In this document: piece after piece, positions 16,425 through 25,277 of the stretch | Layout: each line of letters begins with the position of its first letter | Position numbering within the stretch: the stretch's first letter is position 1 | Source of the DNA: Rhizobium sophoriradicis | GTDB lineage: Bacteria > Pseudomonadota > Alphaproteobacteria > Rhizobiales > Rhizobiaceae | Direction of reading: 5' to 3' | Assembly (NCBI RefSeq): GCF_003939025.1 | Contig: NZ_RQIH01000013.1 | Coordinates: 1-64,000, forward strand | Length of the DNA: 64,000 bases | Program-made: the position numbers and the translations under genes | The notes under the pieces: generated by a model | Database searches by the model: none | What the model was told of the DNA's origin: nothing | The model's input: the letters and a program-made list of their open reading frames with translations, nothing else

Positions 16425-17699
16425 ATGTATCACCATGTAAAGAAGCTCATGTATACCGTTCGAGTTGACGAACCTGATCCCAAATTCGGCAATATGCTGC
16501 TTGAGCAGTTCGGTGGCGCAAACGGTGAACTTGCCGCCGCCATGCAATACTCTATTCAAGGTTTGAACTGCGAGGATCCCGGCCGGAAGGACCTCCTGAT
16601 GGACATCGGGACCGAAGAACTCAGCCACCTCGAGATCGTCGGGACTCTTGCGAGGATGCACCTCAAGCCGCTGAAGTCCGTCAGAGAAGAGGCGGAAGCC
16701 GACCCGCTGATCGCCATTGCAGGCGGAGGTGGGGTGAACCTTTTCAATTCGATGGGAAACCCCTGGACTGCCGATTATCTCAAAATAACGGGTGAATTGG
16801 ACGTGGATCTGCGAAGCAATATAGCCGCGGAGGCACGTGCCAAGATCGTCTACGAACGCCTGATCGACTTCTGCCGCGATCCGGGGACCAAGGATGCGCT
16901 GCAGTTCCTGATGACCAGAGAGATCACCCACATGCGTGCTTTCGCCCTGGCCCTCGAAAGCATGGGCAAGCCGCCGCTGAGCGTCGGCAGGATTGCGCCG
17001 ACTGCAGGACTGGTCGATCAGTTCTTCAACGATTCCACCGGTGAAGGGGATTTGGGTGAGGTCGACACCCGCGGCCCCTGGAATGAAGGAAAACCGTGGG
17101 AGTTTGTCGAGGCGCCGGCCTTCCATGATCTCCCGGGAGTGGAAAACGGGGGAACGGCAATCCACGCTCGAAGCGCCCCTCCGAACGGAGCAGAAGCGAT
17201 CCAGGAAGTCCTTGTGGATGAACTCCGTGACCTCCTGCATGCGGAAAAGCAGCTGTTGAAGGCGCTTCCCAAGATGCAGAAAGCCGCCCGCACTCAACAG
17301 CTCCAGACCTTGCTGCGCAACCATCTTGTCGAGACGGAGGGGCAGGTCGAGCGCTTGAACGAATGTCTGCGCATTGTCGGCACGTCGCCTCGCGCCAAAC
17401 CATGCAAGGGCATGGCCGGCCTGGTAGAGGAAGGCGAGGAGGTGATGGCGGAAGGCAAGAAAAAGGAAGACGCTCCCGCTGATCTGGCTTTGATCGGAGC
17501 GGCGTTGCGCGTCGAGCACTACGAGATTGCCGCCTACACCACCGCTCGCAATCTGGCCCTTCAACTTGCGCAGCCGGCGGTCGCTCAACTGCTCACACTG
17601 TCGCTGGGCGAAGAGCAGAATGCGGGACAGTTGCTGGATCAGGTTGCCCAACCCCTGATGTCGGCGGCGAGAATGCCAAGTAGCGTCCTGACAGTTTAG
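16425..17699 (+). CDS. Manganese catalase fused to a DUF892/YciE ferritin-like domain
   Basis: A 424-residue protein with two ferritin-like parts. Residues 1-225 match non-haem manganese catalase: Glu in GANGELAAAMQYS, the E..H pair in GTEELSHLEIVG, Glu in EARAKIVYERL, and the E..H pair in REITHMRAF form the expected di-manganese site. Residues about 262-420 match the DUF892/YciE family (VDELRDLLHAEKQL, RNHLVETEGQ, ALRVEHYEIAAY, LGEEQNA). It should degrade hydrogen peroxide. It is divergent from a stress-type kinase and preceded by an EcfG-like promoter. Confidence 0.9.
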   Translation: MYHHVKKLMYTVRVDEPDPKFGNMLLEQFGGANGELAAAMQYSIQGLNCEDPGRKDLLMDIGTEELSHLEIVGTLARMHLKPLKSVREEAEADPLIAIAGGGGVNLFNSMGNPWTADYLKITGELDVDLRSNIAAEARAKIVYERLIDFCRDPGTKDALQFLMTREITHMRAFALALESMGKPPLSVGRIAPTAGLVDQFFNDSTGEGDLGEVDTRGPWNEGKPWEFVEAPAFHDLPGVENGGTAIHARSAPPNGAEAIQEVLVDELRDLLHAEKQLLKALPKMQKAARTQQLQTLLRNHLVETEGQVERLNECLRIVGTSPRAKPCKGMAGLVEEGEEVMAEGKKKEDAPADLALIGAALRVEHYEIAAYTTARNLALQLAQPAVAQLLTLSLGEEQNAGQLLDQVAQPLMSAARMPSSVLTV

Positions 17700-17855
17700 C
17701 CGAGAGGAGCGAGGAACGCGTGATCCGGCTTGACGGCGACGGGCCTACATAAGCCGAAGTTGCTACAGACGGCACCGCGCCTGTGAGGAGACGTGGTGCC
17801 GCCTGCGTGCAGGCGCATCGCCGCCGCAAGAACTGCCTTTGTTGACCGCCAATAT

Positions 17856-17873
17856 TAATGATATGCATCATCA
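17856..17873. promoter_or_regulatory. Operator copy 1 (TAATGATA-NNN-TCATCA type)
   Basis: TAATGATATGCATCATCA lies 63 bp before the TetR gene at 17937. Outer arms TxATGAT/ATCATxA are inverted. Two more copies with the same outer bases lie at 20605-20622 and 20631-20648, upstream of the alpha/beta hydrolase. This is a probable binding site of the TetR protein encoded next to it. Confidence 0.75.
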
Positions 17874-17936
17874 ATGATTCGAGCTATAATGACGGCTGAC
17901 ATCATAGTTTAAAATGGCCGTCGAAAGGATCGTGAC

Positions 17937-18530
17937 GTGCGGATCACGAAGGAAAAGAAGCAGGAAAACTACGACCGGATTATCGCAACGGCGTCAGAGC
18001 TGTTTCGCGAGCGCGGTTTCGATGGCGTCGGCGTGGCGGAATTGATGGAGCGCGCGGGGCTCACCCATGGCGGCTTCTACAATCACTTCCGCTCCAAGGA
18101 GGAGTTGATCGCGGAATCGATCGAAAATGGTTTGAGCGAGACCTTGCAGCGCTATGCCGGTTATGACGTCCTCGATGTCATGGAGCTTTATCTTGCACGC
18201 GAACACCGGGATGGGCGCGGCCAGGGGTGCACGGCCGCGGCACTGAGTTGCGATGCCGCTCGACAGCCTGAGGAAACCAAGGCGGTTTTCGCTGCCGGAA
18301 TAGACAAGCTGGTGCGCGCGGTGGAGGGTGGCATTGCCCAACATCACGCTTCCGGCGCCGGCGGGCGGGCGCAAGCCATCGCCATCCTCGCTCAGGCTGT
18401 TGGCGCAATTGTGCTTTCGAGGGCATGCCCGGACGATTCCCCGCTGGCGGACGAGCTGCTCGACGCCTGCCGGGCGGATTGCCGCGACGCCATTGAGAAT
18501 CGGATGCGGGAACGAAAAGGGCACGCCTAG
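17937..18530 (+). CDS. TetR/AcrR-family repressor
   Basis: A 197-residue TetR protein. The HTH (about residues 12-58) includes GVAELMERAGLTHGGFYNHFRSKEEL, the form seen in regulators of dehydrogenase and reductase genes. The C-terminal half includes the cysteine-containing segment GQGCTAAALSCDAARQ, which could be redox- or electrophile-sensitive. The start is GTG at 17937, preceded by GAAAGGAT. It is convergent with the dehydrogenase gene at 18547, which together with the hydrolase at 19585 forms its likely target operon through shared operator sites. Confidence 0.88.
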   Translation: MRITKEKKQENYDRIIATASELFRERGFDGVGVAELMERAGLTHGGFYNHFRSKEELIAESIENGLSETLQRYAGYDVLDVMELYLAREHRDGRGQGCTAAALSCDAARQPEETKAVFAAGIDKLVRAVEGGIAQHHASGAGGRAQAIAILAQAVGAIVLSRACPDDSPLADELLDACRADCRDAIENRMRERKGHA

Positions 18531-18546
18531 ACCGGCGCGACCTACG

Positions 18547-19551
18547 TCATTTCGCGACTGCGATGACCACCTTGCCCTTGGCGCGCCCGGTCTCGACATA
18601 GGCCAGCGCATCTCCGGTCTTTTCAAACGGAAACACCTTGTCGACGACCGGCCGGATCACGCCTTGTTCGATCAGGTTGGCAATCTCACCCAGCTGCCGC
18701 CCCTCTGCGCGCATGAACAGGAATGAATAAGCGACGCCGAGACGCTTGGCCTTTTTGCGAACGCCGCGGCTGAGCAGCCGCAGCACCAGTTTCAGGAACA
18801 AGTTCAGGCCGAGCTCCCTGGCGAATGCAGAATCGGGCGGACCGGAAATAGAGATGAGCCGGCCACCCGGCTTCAGCACGCCCAGCGATTTTTCGAGCGT
18901 CTTCGGATCCTGGCTGTTCAGCACGAGATCGTAGTCCGACAGGACCTTTTCGAAATCCTGCGTCTTGTAGTCGATGACCACATCCGCCCCGAGACTTCTC
19001 GCCAGCTCGGCGTTTTTAGCGCTCGTCGTCGTCGCCACCGTCGCGCCGAGCTGTTTGGCGAGCTGAATGGCAAACGTGCCGACACCACCGGAACCGGCCT
19101 GAATGAAGACCTTTTGGCCCGGCTTCACCTTGCCCACTTCGACCAGCGCCTGCCAGGCGGTCAGCCCCACCAGCGGGATGGACGCCGCTTCTGTCATGCT
19201 GAGGTTGCTCGGCTTCAGCGCCGCATCGGCTTCATCGATGGCAATGAATTCGGCGAATGTCCCGACCCGATGATCGCGCGGCCGCGCATAGACCTCGTCA
19301 CCCGCTTTGAACCGCTTCACCCTGGATCCGACTTTGACAACCGTTCCAGCAAGATCATGCCCGAGGACGAAGGGCGGCCGATAGGGCAGAATAAGCTTGA
19401 ACTCTCCATCCCGGACCTTGGAGTCCAGCTGGTTCACGGCTGCGGCCTGAATCCGCACGAGGACATCATTGTCCCGCAATTCCGGTTCCGGCAGGTCGGC
19501 CAGGCGCAGAGCGCCTTTCTTCTTGTACTTATCAACGACGAATGCCTTCAT
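18547..19551 (-). CDS. Zinc-independent medium-chain NAD(P)H dehydrogenase/quinone reductase
   Basis: A 334-residue MDR-superfamily oxidoreductase. The GroES-like N-terminal domain contains the conserved GHDLAGTVVKVGSRV (about 63-77), and the Rossmann domain contains the NAD(P)-binding AGSGGVGTFAIQLAKQLG (about 152-169). The catalytic and structural zinc cysteines of classical alcohol dehydrogenases are absent, placing it with quinone oxidoreductases and enoyl reductases. It probably reduces quinones or activated enones. It is downstream of the hydrolase gene (33-bp gap), and both are expected under the TetR operators at 20605-20648. Confidence 0.87.
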   Translation of the reverse strand: MKAFVVDKYKKKGALRLADLPEPELRDNDVLVRIQAAAVNQLDSKVRDGEFKLILPYRPPFVLGHDLAGTVVKVGSRVKRFKAGDEVYARPRDHRVGTFAEFIAIDEADAALKPSNLSMTEAASIPLVGLTAWQALVEVGKVKPGQKVFIQAGSGGVGTFAIQLAKQLGATVATTTSAKNAELARSLGADVVIDYKTQDFEKVLSDYDLVLNSQDPKTLEKSLGVLKPGGRLISISGPPDSAFARELGLNLFLKLVLRLLSRGVRKKAKRLGVAYSFLFMRAEGRQLGEIANLIEQGVIRPVVDKVFPFEKTGDALAYVETGRAKGKVVIAVAK

Positions 19552-19584
19552 CGGGCTTTCTCCATTTCGAATTCTGTTCCGGCG

Positions 19585-20448
19585 TCAGGTGCCAAGGAAG
19601 GACAAAGCCTTCGGCACGAAATCGGCGTGGTTCTGGAAAATCCCGCCATGCCCGGCGTCCTGGTAGATCACCAATTGCGCGCCCGGAATGCGCCGGGCCA
19701 TATCGGTGCTGTTTATTGTCGGGACCATGATGTCATTGTCGCCATTGGCGATCAGGACCGGGATATTGATGCGGCCAAGGTCCTGGGGCGCCTGTCGCCC
19801 CCAAGCCTTGATCGCCTTGAGTTGCCGCAGGAAAGCCCTCGGGGTGGGGCCCTTGTCCCTTCCGGCCTTGCGCTCTTTGAGGCGATTCAGAAAGGCTTTC
19901 GCGGCTCGGCGGCCATTGGTGGTCGACGTAAAAAACAGATAGGTTTTTGGGTCGCGTAGCGTCAGCAAGGCTTTGATGATCAGTGGCCAGGACACGGCTC
20001 CGACCTTCTCGATTCCAGTGCCGCCCGCTGGGCCGGTTCCGGTCAAGATGAGTTTACGCACAAGGTTCGGCGCCTTCAGGGCGATGTCCTGGGCCACAAA
20101 TCCCCCAAGGGAAAAGCCGAGCAGATCGACCTTTTGGAAGCCGAGCGCCCGGATCAACGCGATAGCGTCGCGCGCCATCTCGTCGATGGTCAGAGGGGCC
20201 GTTCCGCCTGAGGCGCCGATACCCCGGTAATTTGTTGCAATGACGTGATGTTTGGCGGCGAGACCATCGACAAGACCGGGATCGAAATTGTCCAGCACCG
20301 CGCCCCAATGATTGAGAAGAATGATCGGAACGCCGCCTTGGGGGCCAAGGTCGCGATAGACGAAAGGGGTTCCCCCAACATTGATCCAGAGATTGGGCGC
20401 CTCGGCGTAGCACGTCGCCGACCGAAGGTAGCTGATAGACGTTTTCAT
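19585..20448 (-). CDS. Alpha/beta-fold hydrolase
   Basis: A 287-residue hydrolase with an epoxide hydrolase/haloperoxidase-like layout. The oxyanion region HWGAVLDNFD is at about residues 47-56, the nucleophile elbow GFSLGG at about 114-119 (Ser nucleophile), the acid probably in NGDNDIMVP, and the catalytic His in DAGHGGIFQ near residue 270. No signal peptide is seen. It is the first gene of a two-gene operon with the downstream dehydrogenase. Two copies of an 18-bp operator lie about 155-200 bp upstream. The substrate is unknown; ester or lactone detoxification is plausible. Confidence 0.87.
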   Translation of the reverse strand: MKTSISYLRSATCYAEAPNLWINVGGTPFVYRDLGPQGGVPIILLNHWGAVLDNFDPGLVDGLAAKHHVIATNYRGIGASGGTAPLTIDEMARDAIALIRALGFQKVDLLGFSLGGFVAQDIALKAPNLVRKLILTGTGPAGGTGIEKVGAVSWPLIIKALLTLRDPKTYLFFTSTTNGRRAAKAFLNRLKERKAGRDKGPTPRAFLRQLKAIKAWGRQAPQDLGRINIPVLIANGDNDIMVPTINSTDMARRIPGAQLVIYQDAGHGGIFQNHADFVPKALSFLGT

Positions 20449-20604
20449 CGTTCACTCCATCATCTCACCAGCACGCTTGAGAACCTTGCCGATGCCGGTC
20501 GATGCCGGGGAGAACATCGTTTCCCGATGCGCCCCGCCTCCCATCCTCGCCATTGCCATCAGCCATTGAACCGCCGGTGCGGCCCCGATTGTCATCGGTC
20601 ATTT

Positions 20605-20648
20605 TAATGATATCTATCATCATAGATGATTAATGATACTCATCATCA
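20605..20648. promoter_or_regulatory. Operator copies 2 and 3 upstream of the hydrolase operon
   Basis: TAATGATATCTATCATCA (20605-20622) and TAATGATACTCATCATCA (20631-20648) start 26 bp apart. Both share the flanking TAATGATA and ATCATCA blocks with the site at 17856 beside the TetR gene, and only the three central bases differ. A tandem pair with a spacing near 2.5 helical turns suggests strong repression of the hydrolase-dehydrogenase operon. Confidence 0.75.
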
Positions 20649-20904
20649 AAGTTGTCAAGCGATATTTCCGATCTGACGCTTCATCCAATTTGCGGCGAAG
20701 CTATCCGTTGTGCGCAGCGAAACCCCGGCACCCCTGGTCAGGGCAACTCACCGTTAACCTTCGACGCTCACAATAGTCTTTCGAACTTGACTGCGCGCTT
20801 GACCGCGACCGCAAGCCGGCCTTTCAATTCCGCCCGAATGATTTGTGGCGGTCTCGATACCGCAAGGACGATGCGGTCCTGCGAACTGGCCATGATGGCT
20901 CTTT

Positions 20905-22473
20905 ATGAAACAGGAGCCCGTTCACATGCCTCGCACCCAACCGACCAGACCCCAGATGGAGATATTGGGCTGGCTCTCGATCTTCCTGCTTCTTTTCTGC
21001 CTGTCCTGGTTCTTCGATTGGCACGAGAGGCTGGATGGGTTCATCGAACGGTATCACGGCTATCCCCTGGACCATGCGCTGCTTGCCTTGAATGTCTCCG
21101 GGTTTTTGGGAGTCGTCTATTCCGCGCTGAGGATCCGGGATCTCTCGAGGGAGGTTCATCGCAGGCTGCAGGCCGAAAAGCATGTCGACTGGATTGCCTG
21201 TCATGACACGTTGACCGAGCTGCCGAACCGCAGATTTCTGGAGTCCGTATGCGCGCAGGCGATGATCGATCAAAGGGCAGAAGAAACCTATGCCGTGTTC
21301 AGCATCGATCTCGACGGCTTCAAGAAGGTCAACGATCTCCTCGGCCACGATCACGGTGATGCGGTGCTGAAGACCGTTGCTCAGCGGCTCTCCTCGCTCT
21401 TTCCCCGTGAGCACGTTTTCCGCCTCGGCGGAGACGAGTTTGTGGTCCTGGCGCGCCGCAGCGGACATCCCGATCTCGTCGCTTTGGGGAACCGCATCGT
21501 CAGCGCCATCGGCAAACCGTTCACGTTCAATGGTGTCGCCGTCGACCTCGGCGCCAGTGTCGGCTTCGCAGTTTATCCAGAGGACGGCGATGAGCTCGGT
21601 CAGGTCATCCGGCATTCTGATTGCGCAATGTATGTCGCCAAAAAGCAGGGCCGCAATCTGGTGAAGCCCTTCGTGCCTTCGATGCAAGACGAGCTGGCGA
21701 AGCGGGTCAGGATAGAAGGCGATCTGCGCGCGGCCATCCGGAAGGGCGAGATCGTTCCCTATTATCAGCCGCTCGTGGATCTGAAGGCGAACAAGATCAT
21801 AGGCTTTGAGGCGCTGGCGCGCTGGAAAACGGCGTCCGGCGAATTCATCCCGCCGAGCGAATTCATTCCAGTGGCGGAGGAAGCCGGCCTGATCGTCGAA
21901 TTGACGGACCAGCTGCTTCGCAGCGCCTGCACCGATGCGCTTTCCTGGCCAAGCGAGCTTGTCCTGTCCTTCAATCTTTCTCCGATCCAGCTGAGCGACC
22001 GGTTGCTGGGCCTCAGAATTCTCAAGATATTGGGCGATGTCGGCCTGCCCGCGCACCGGGTCGAGCTTGAGGTGACGGAGAGCGCCATCATCCAGGACGC
22101 GGTCACGGCAAGGATTGTCCTCGACGATCTGGTGAATGCGGGGGTCAGGATTGCTCTCGACGATTTCGGAACGGGCTTTTCCAGCCTCTCGCAGCTGTCC
22201 AGCTACCCGTTCGACAAGATCAAGATCGACAGGAGTTTCGTCGCTTCGTTCGAGACCAATGACAAGCAGGACAAGGTGATCAAGGCCATCGTCGCTCTCG
22301 GCACCGGACTGGGCGTGAGGATTACGGCCGAAGGCATCGAAGAGGAGAGCCAACTTCAGCGGCTTCAGGATCTCGGCTGTGATTTCGGCCAGGGATACCT
22401 GCTGGGCAGACCTGCGCCGATTGAGGAGATCACCGCACATCAGGTCGACAGCAGGATTCTGCAGCGCCGTTGA
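20905..22473 (+). CDS. Membrane GGDEF-EAL cyclic-di-GMP enzyme
   Basis: A 522-residue protein with two N-terminal hydrophobic helices (about 15-35 and 55-70). The GGDEF domain (about 95-250) has an intact RLGGDEFVVLA loop and IDLDGFKKVND. The EAL domain (about 265-510) keeps EALARW, the ETES-like VTESAII glutamate, DDFGTGFSSL, the KIKIDRSFV lysine and AEGIEEESQ, so both activities could be functional. It may make or break cyclic-di-GMP depending on signals. It is a single gene with a start at 20905; no partner is evident. Confidence 0.92.
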   Translation: MKQEPVHMPRTQPTRPQMEILGWLSIFLLLFCLSWFFDWHERLDGFIERYHGYPLDHALLALNVSGFLGVVYSALRIRDLSREVHRRLQAEKHVDWIACHDTLTELPNRRFLESVCAQAMIDQRAEETYAVFSIDLDGFKKVNDLLGHDHGDAVLKTVAQRLSSLFPREHVFRLGGDEFVVLARRSGHPDLVALGNRIVSAIGKPFTFNGVAVDLGASVGFAVYPEDGDELGQVIRHSDCAMYVAKKQGRNLVKPFVPSMQDELAKRVRIEGDLRAAIRKGEIVPYYQPLVDLKANKIIGFEALARWKTASGEFIPPSEFIPVAEEAGLIVELTDQLLRSACTDALSWPSELVLSFNLSPIQLSDRLLGLRILKILGDVGLPAHRVELEVTESAIIQDAVTARIVLDDLVNAGVRIALDDFGTGFSSLSQLSSYPFDKIKIDRSFVASFETNDKQDKVIKAIVALGTGLGVRITAEGIEEESQLQRLQDLGCDFGQGYLLGRPAPIEEITAHQVDSRILQRR

Positions 22474-22536
22474 CGAAACCATGCGTTCGCCTGACGAGGG
22501 CAGGAGTGACAATCGTTTCCCCCTCGCCCGGTGAGA

Positions 22537-23019
22537 TCAACCGTCGATTTCAACTTCCGCTTCGCAGTTTACCGGCGCATTCAATGGGATGGCCATGCCG
22601 ATGGATGAGCGGGCGTGGGCGCCGGCGTCGGAACCGTAGAGCTCCAGTATCAGATCGGAATAGCCGTTTGTAACCAGCGGCGTCTCATTGAACCCTGGCG
22701 CAACATTCACCATGGCGAAAACGCGTAGCCACGCCGTCACCCGATCGAGGTCTCCGACGGCGCGTTTGAGGCTTGCGAGATGGGCCAAGGCGACGAGCCG
22801 CGCCGATGCGTAACCCTGCTCCGGCGAAACTTCGGCTCCGACCTTGCCCAGCGGTTTTGCCAAAGTCCCATCCGGGTTGCAGGCGACATGACCCGAAATA
22901 TAAGCGCGGGCGCCGCGCACCCGAACCCAGGCAAAGGGCAATTTCAGGCCGTCGCGAACCTTCAAAGGTTCCGGCAATTGCAGACCCATTTCGGCCAGAC
23001 GCTGTTCGATGATGGCCAT
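22537..23019 (-). CDS. RidA/YjgF-family protein
   Basis: A 160-residue member of the Rid superfamily, members of which hydrolyse reactive enamine/imine intermediates or act in related catabolic steps. The C-terminal signature ARSSIGMAIPLNAPVNCEAEVE keeps the conserved Arg and Glu. The N-terminal part AFAWVRVRGARAYISGHVAC (starting near residue 29) corresponds to the usual first strand pair. At 160 residues it is longer than archetypal RidA (about 130), like the COG0251 subgroup with an extended N terminus. It is monocistronic, with an ATG at 23019. Confidence 0.85.
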   Translation of the reverse strand: MAIIEQRLAEMGLQLPEPLKVRDGLKLPFAWVRVRGARAYISGHVACNPDGTLAKPLGKVGAEVSPEQGYASARLVALAHLASLKRAVGDLDRVTAWLRVFAMVNVAPGFNETPLVTNGYSDLILELYGSDAGAHARSSIGMAIPLNAPVNCEAEVEIDG

Positions 23020-23129
23020 GATGCACCTCCCATGTGATTAGATCGCGCCAAAGCGGCCAGTGGTTTTGCGATAGCGATATGCGACCGGGGCTTAGGGCGT
23101 GGCGGCCAAATCCAAGGATCGCGACCCGC

Positions 23130-23564
23130 TTAGGGCACGATGCCGTCAAGCTCCGGCATCAGAATGACGCTCTCGTTCGCCGCGGGGTCGTTGCGGGCAC
23201 CGAGGAACTCGGCGTCCTCCAGGCTGCGATTGACGGCCACGTGCGGAACGCCGGCCGGAATGAACAGGTAGTCGCCGGGGCGCACCGTTTCGCGCCGTTC
23301 GAGCTCCGGCCCGGACCAGATTTCGATCTCCTGGCCGGCGGTCATGAGAAGGGCGGTCTCGTGCCCCTCATGGCGATGGGCGCTGGTTCGCCTGCCTGCG
23401 GGCAGCGAAATCCTCCCGAGCCAAAGCATGGTCGATCCGACGCTCTCAGCCGAGACGCCCGATCGGTAGACAGATCCCTGCTTGGCAATATGGCTGTCGC
23501 CGCCGCTGATGACTTTTGCGGTTACTGCAGAAGGATTTTTCGGCTGGGCTGCTTCGTTCTTCAT
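23130..23564 (-). CDS. Cupin-domain protein
   Basis: A 144-residue single-domain cupin. The first metal-binding motif is SAHRHEGHETALL (about residues 55-67) and the second is PGDYLFIPAGVPHVAVN (about 91-107), with His and Glu ligands present. The ATG at 23564 (MKNEAAQ) is chosen over an in-frame upstream ATG at 23576. It is divergent from the winged-helix/TPR regulator at 23683 with a gap of only about 118 bp, suggesting regulation by it. Ligand and reaction are unknown. Confidence 0.82.
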   Translation of the reverse strand: MKNEAAQPKNPSAVTAKVISGGDSHIAKQGSVYRSGVSAESVGSTMLWLGRISLPAGRRTSAHRHEGHETALLMTAGQEIEIWSGPELERRETVRPGDYLFIPAGVPHVAVNRSLEDAEFLGARNDPAANESVILMPELDGIVP

Positions 23565-23682
23565 GGCTCTCACCATTTTCGTGGCGGCGATGAAACAGAC
23601 TCTGCGCGCTCAGCCGGCGCAAGTCCTGAAGCGATGCCGAAAAATTCCGAAAAGCTGCGAAATCGGCGTATCATAGCCGGCC

Positions 23683-25215
23683 ATGAACACCCAGCACCTT
23701 GCATTCGGCCATTTCGAGTTCATTGCCGAGAACGGATGCTTGCTTCGTGACGATCGGCCTGTCGCCATCGGCGTCCGCGGCGCTTCGCTGCTTGCCGTTC
23801 TGCTTGCGGCACAAGGGGGCGTGGTCTCCAAATCGGCGCTGATGGACGCCGTTTGGCCGGGGTTGGCCGTCGAGGAAAGCAATCTTTCCGTTCAGATTGC
23901 CGCGCTTCGCAAGCTGCTCGGCCCAGCATCGGACGGCGGCGAATGGATCGTCACCGTCCCACGGCTCGGCTACAGGTTTTCCGGCCGGGTGGAGACCGCA
24001 AGCGACGGAGCCGATAGCGGGTGGCATGCGCGAGCCGAACCCAACCCCGGGATTGCAGTCCTGCCGTTTGAAAATCTGGGCGGCGATACTGAGAAACAAT
24101 ATCTGGCCGACGGTATCGCCGACGACCTGATCATCGCGCTCACCCGGTTTAGATGGCTGCGCGTCGCGTCACGCGGAGCGAGTTTCGCAAGATGGAATGG
24201 CTCCAGGGATCCGCGCACCGTCGGGGTCGAACTCGGTGTCAATTTTCTGGTGGATGGGGCTATCCGGTATACCGGCGATCGGATCCGGATATCGGTGCAC
24301 CTCGCCGACGCGGCCAGGGGCGCGACGGTCTGGTCCGAGCATTACGACCTTCAGCTTGCCGAGATATTTGCGGTGCAAGACGCCATCGCCGAGCGGATCG
24401 CCGCGGCGATCGAACCGGAGCTGCTGTTGCGCCACGGGCTTGCGGTCGCTCCCCACACCGGCAACATCACGGCCTGGGACCTTGTCCGCCAAGGCACATT
24501 CAATTTCCACAAGGTCTCACAGCCAACCCACCTTCTGGCAAGACGATTTTTCCGCGAGGCCGCCGAGCTCGACCCCATGCTTCCGGAGGCGCAGATCTGG
24601 CGGGCGCGGGTCAACGCCGGCCTCATCGCCTATGGCTGGACGGACGATCCCGCCGCGGATGGTCAGGAAGGGTTAACGGCAGCCCTGCGGGCGATCTATC
24701 TCGACGCGCGAAACCCCTATTCACATTATGCGCTCGCGATCGTGTCGGCTTACACTGGCCGCGCCGACCAGGCGATCCTCGCCGCGGAACGGTCGATCGA
24801 GCTCGGTTCGAGCTTCGCCCTCGGGCATCTCGTCCTCGGCATGGCCCGGCTCTATTCCGGTGATGCGGCCGGCGCACGAAAGCCTTTGTCTCGCGGCCTC
24901 GAACTCAATCCGCATGATCCGCAGAATGGTGTCTGGTTCAGTCTGCTGATGCTCGCGCGGCTCTTTTCGGACGATGTCGAGGGCGCCCTCGACGTCGGGC
25001 ACACGGCATTAAAGGCGCGGCCCGACTGGCCGGCGCTCATGCGCCTTCAGGCCTGCTGCCATATGGCCACGGGACATATTGAGCAGGCTCGCCGCTTTGC
25101 CGCTGCTGCCAAAGGCATTCCCGAATCTGCCGGCGATGCGCTTGGACCGTTTCGGGATGGCAATCGGCTGTGGGCGACCCGTCTCAGCGGGCTGCTGCAA
25201 GAAGCGGAACGTTAA
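23683..25215 (+). CDS. Winged-helix transcriptional regulator with TPR repeats
   Basis: A 510-residue CadC/OmpR-like regulator without a membrane helix. The N-terminal trans_reg_C winged helix spans about residues 5-100 (VSKSALMDAVWPGLAVEESNL, VPRLGYRF). The middle region (about 115-235) starts IAVLPFENLGGD and matches the TolB-like segment common in adenylate cyclase/regulator proteins. TPR-like helices follow to about 490. No cyclase catalytic domain is present. It is divergent from the cupin gene, which is its most likely local target. Confidence 0.87.
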   Translation: MNTQHLAFGHFEFIAENGCLLRDDRPVAIGVRGASLLAVLLAAQGGVVSKSALMDAVWPGLAVEESNLSVQIAALRKLLGPASDGGEWIVTVPRLGYRFSGRVETASDGADSGWHARAEPNPGIAVLPFENLGGDTEKQYLADGIADDLIIALTRFRWLRVASRGASFARWNGSRDPRTVGVELGVNFLVDGAIRYTGDRIRISVHLADAARGATVWSEHYDLQLAEIFAVQDAIAERIAAAIEPELLLRHGLAVAPHTGNITAWDLVRQGTFNFHKVSQPTHLLARRFFREAAELDPMLPEAQIWRARVNAGLIAYGWTDDPAADGQEGLTAALRAIYLDARNPYSHYALAIVSAYTGRADQAILAAERSIELGSSFALGHLVLGMARLYSGDAAGARKPLSRGLELNPHDPQNGVWFSLLMLARLFSDDVEGALDVGHTALKARPDWPALMRLQACCHMATGHIEQARRFAAAAKGIPESAGDALGPFRDGNRLWATRLSGLLQEAER

Positions 25216-25277
25216 AAGGACCCCTTTCGAGCAAGTCGCAGGCAAGGTCATACGCCTCCGGCCAGGCGGCAGAGCAA

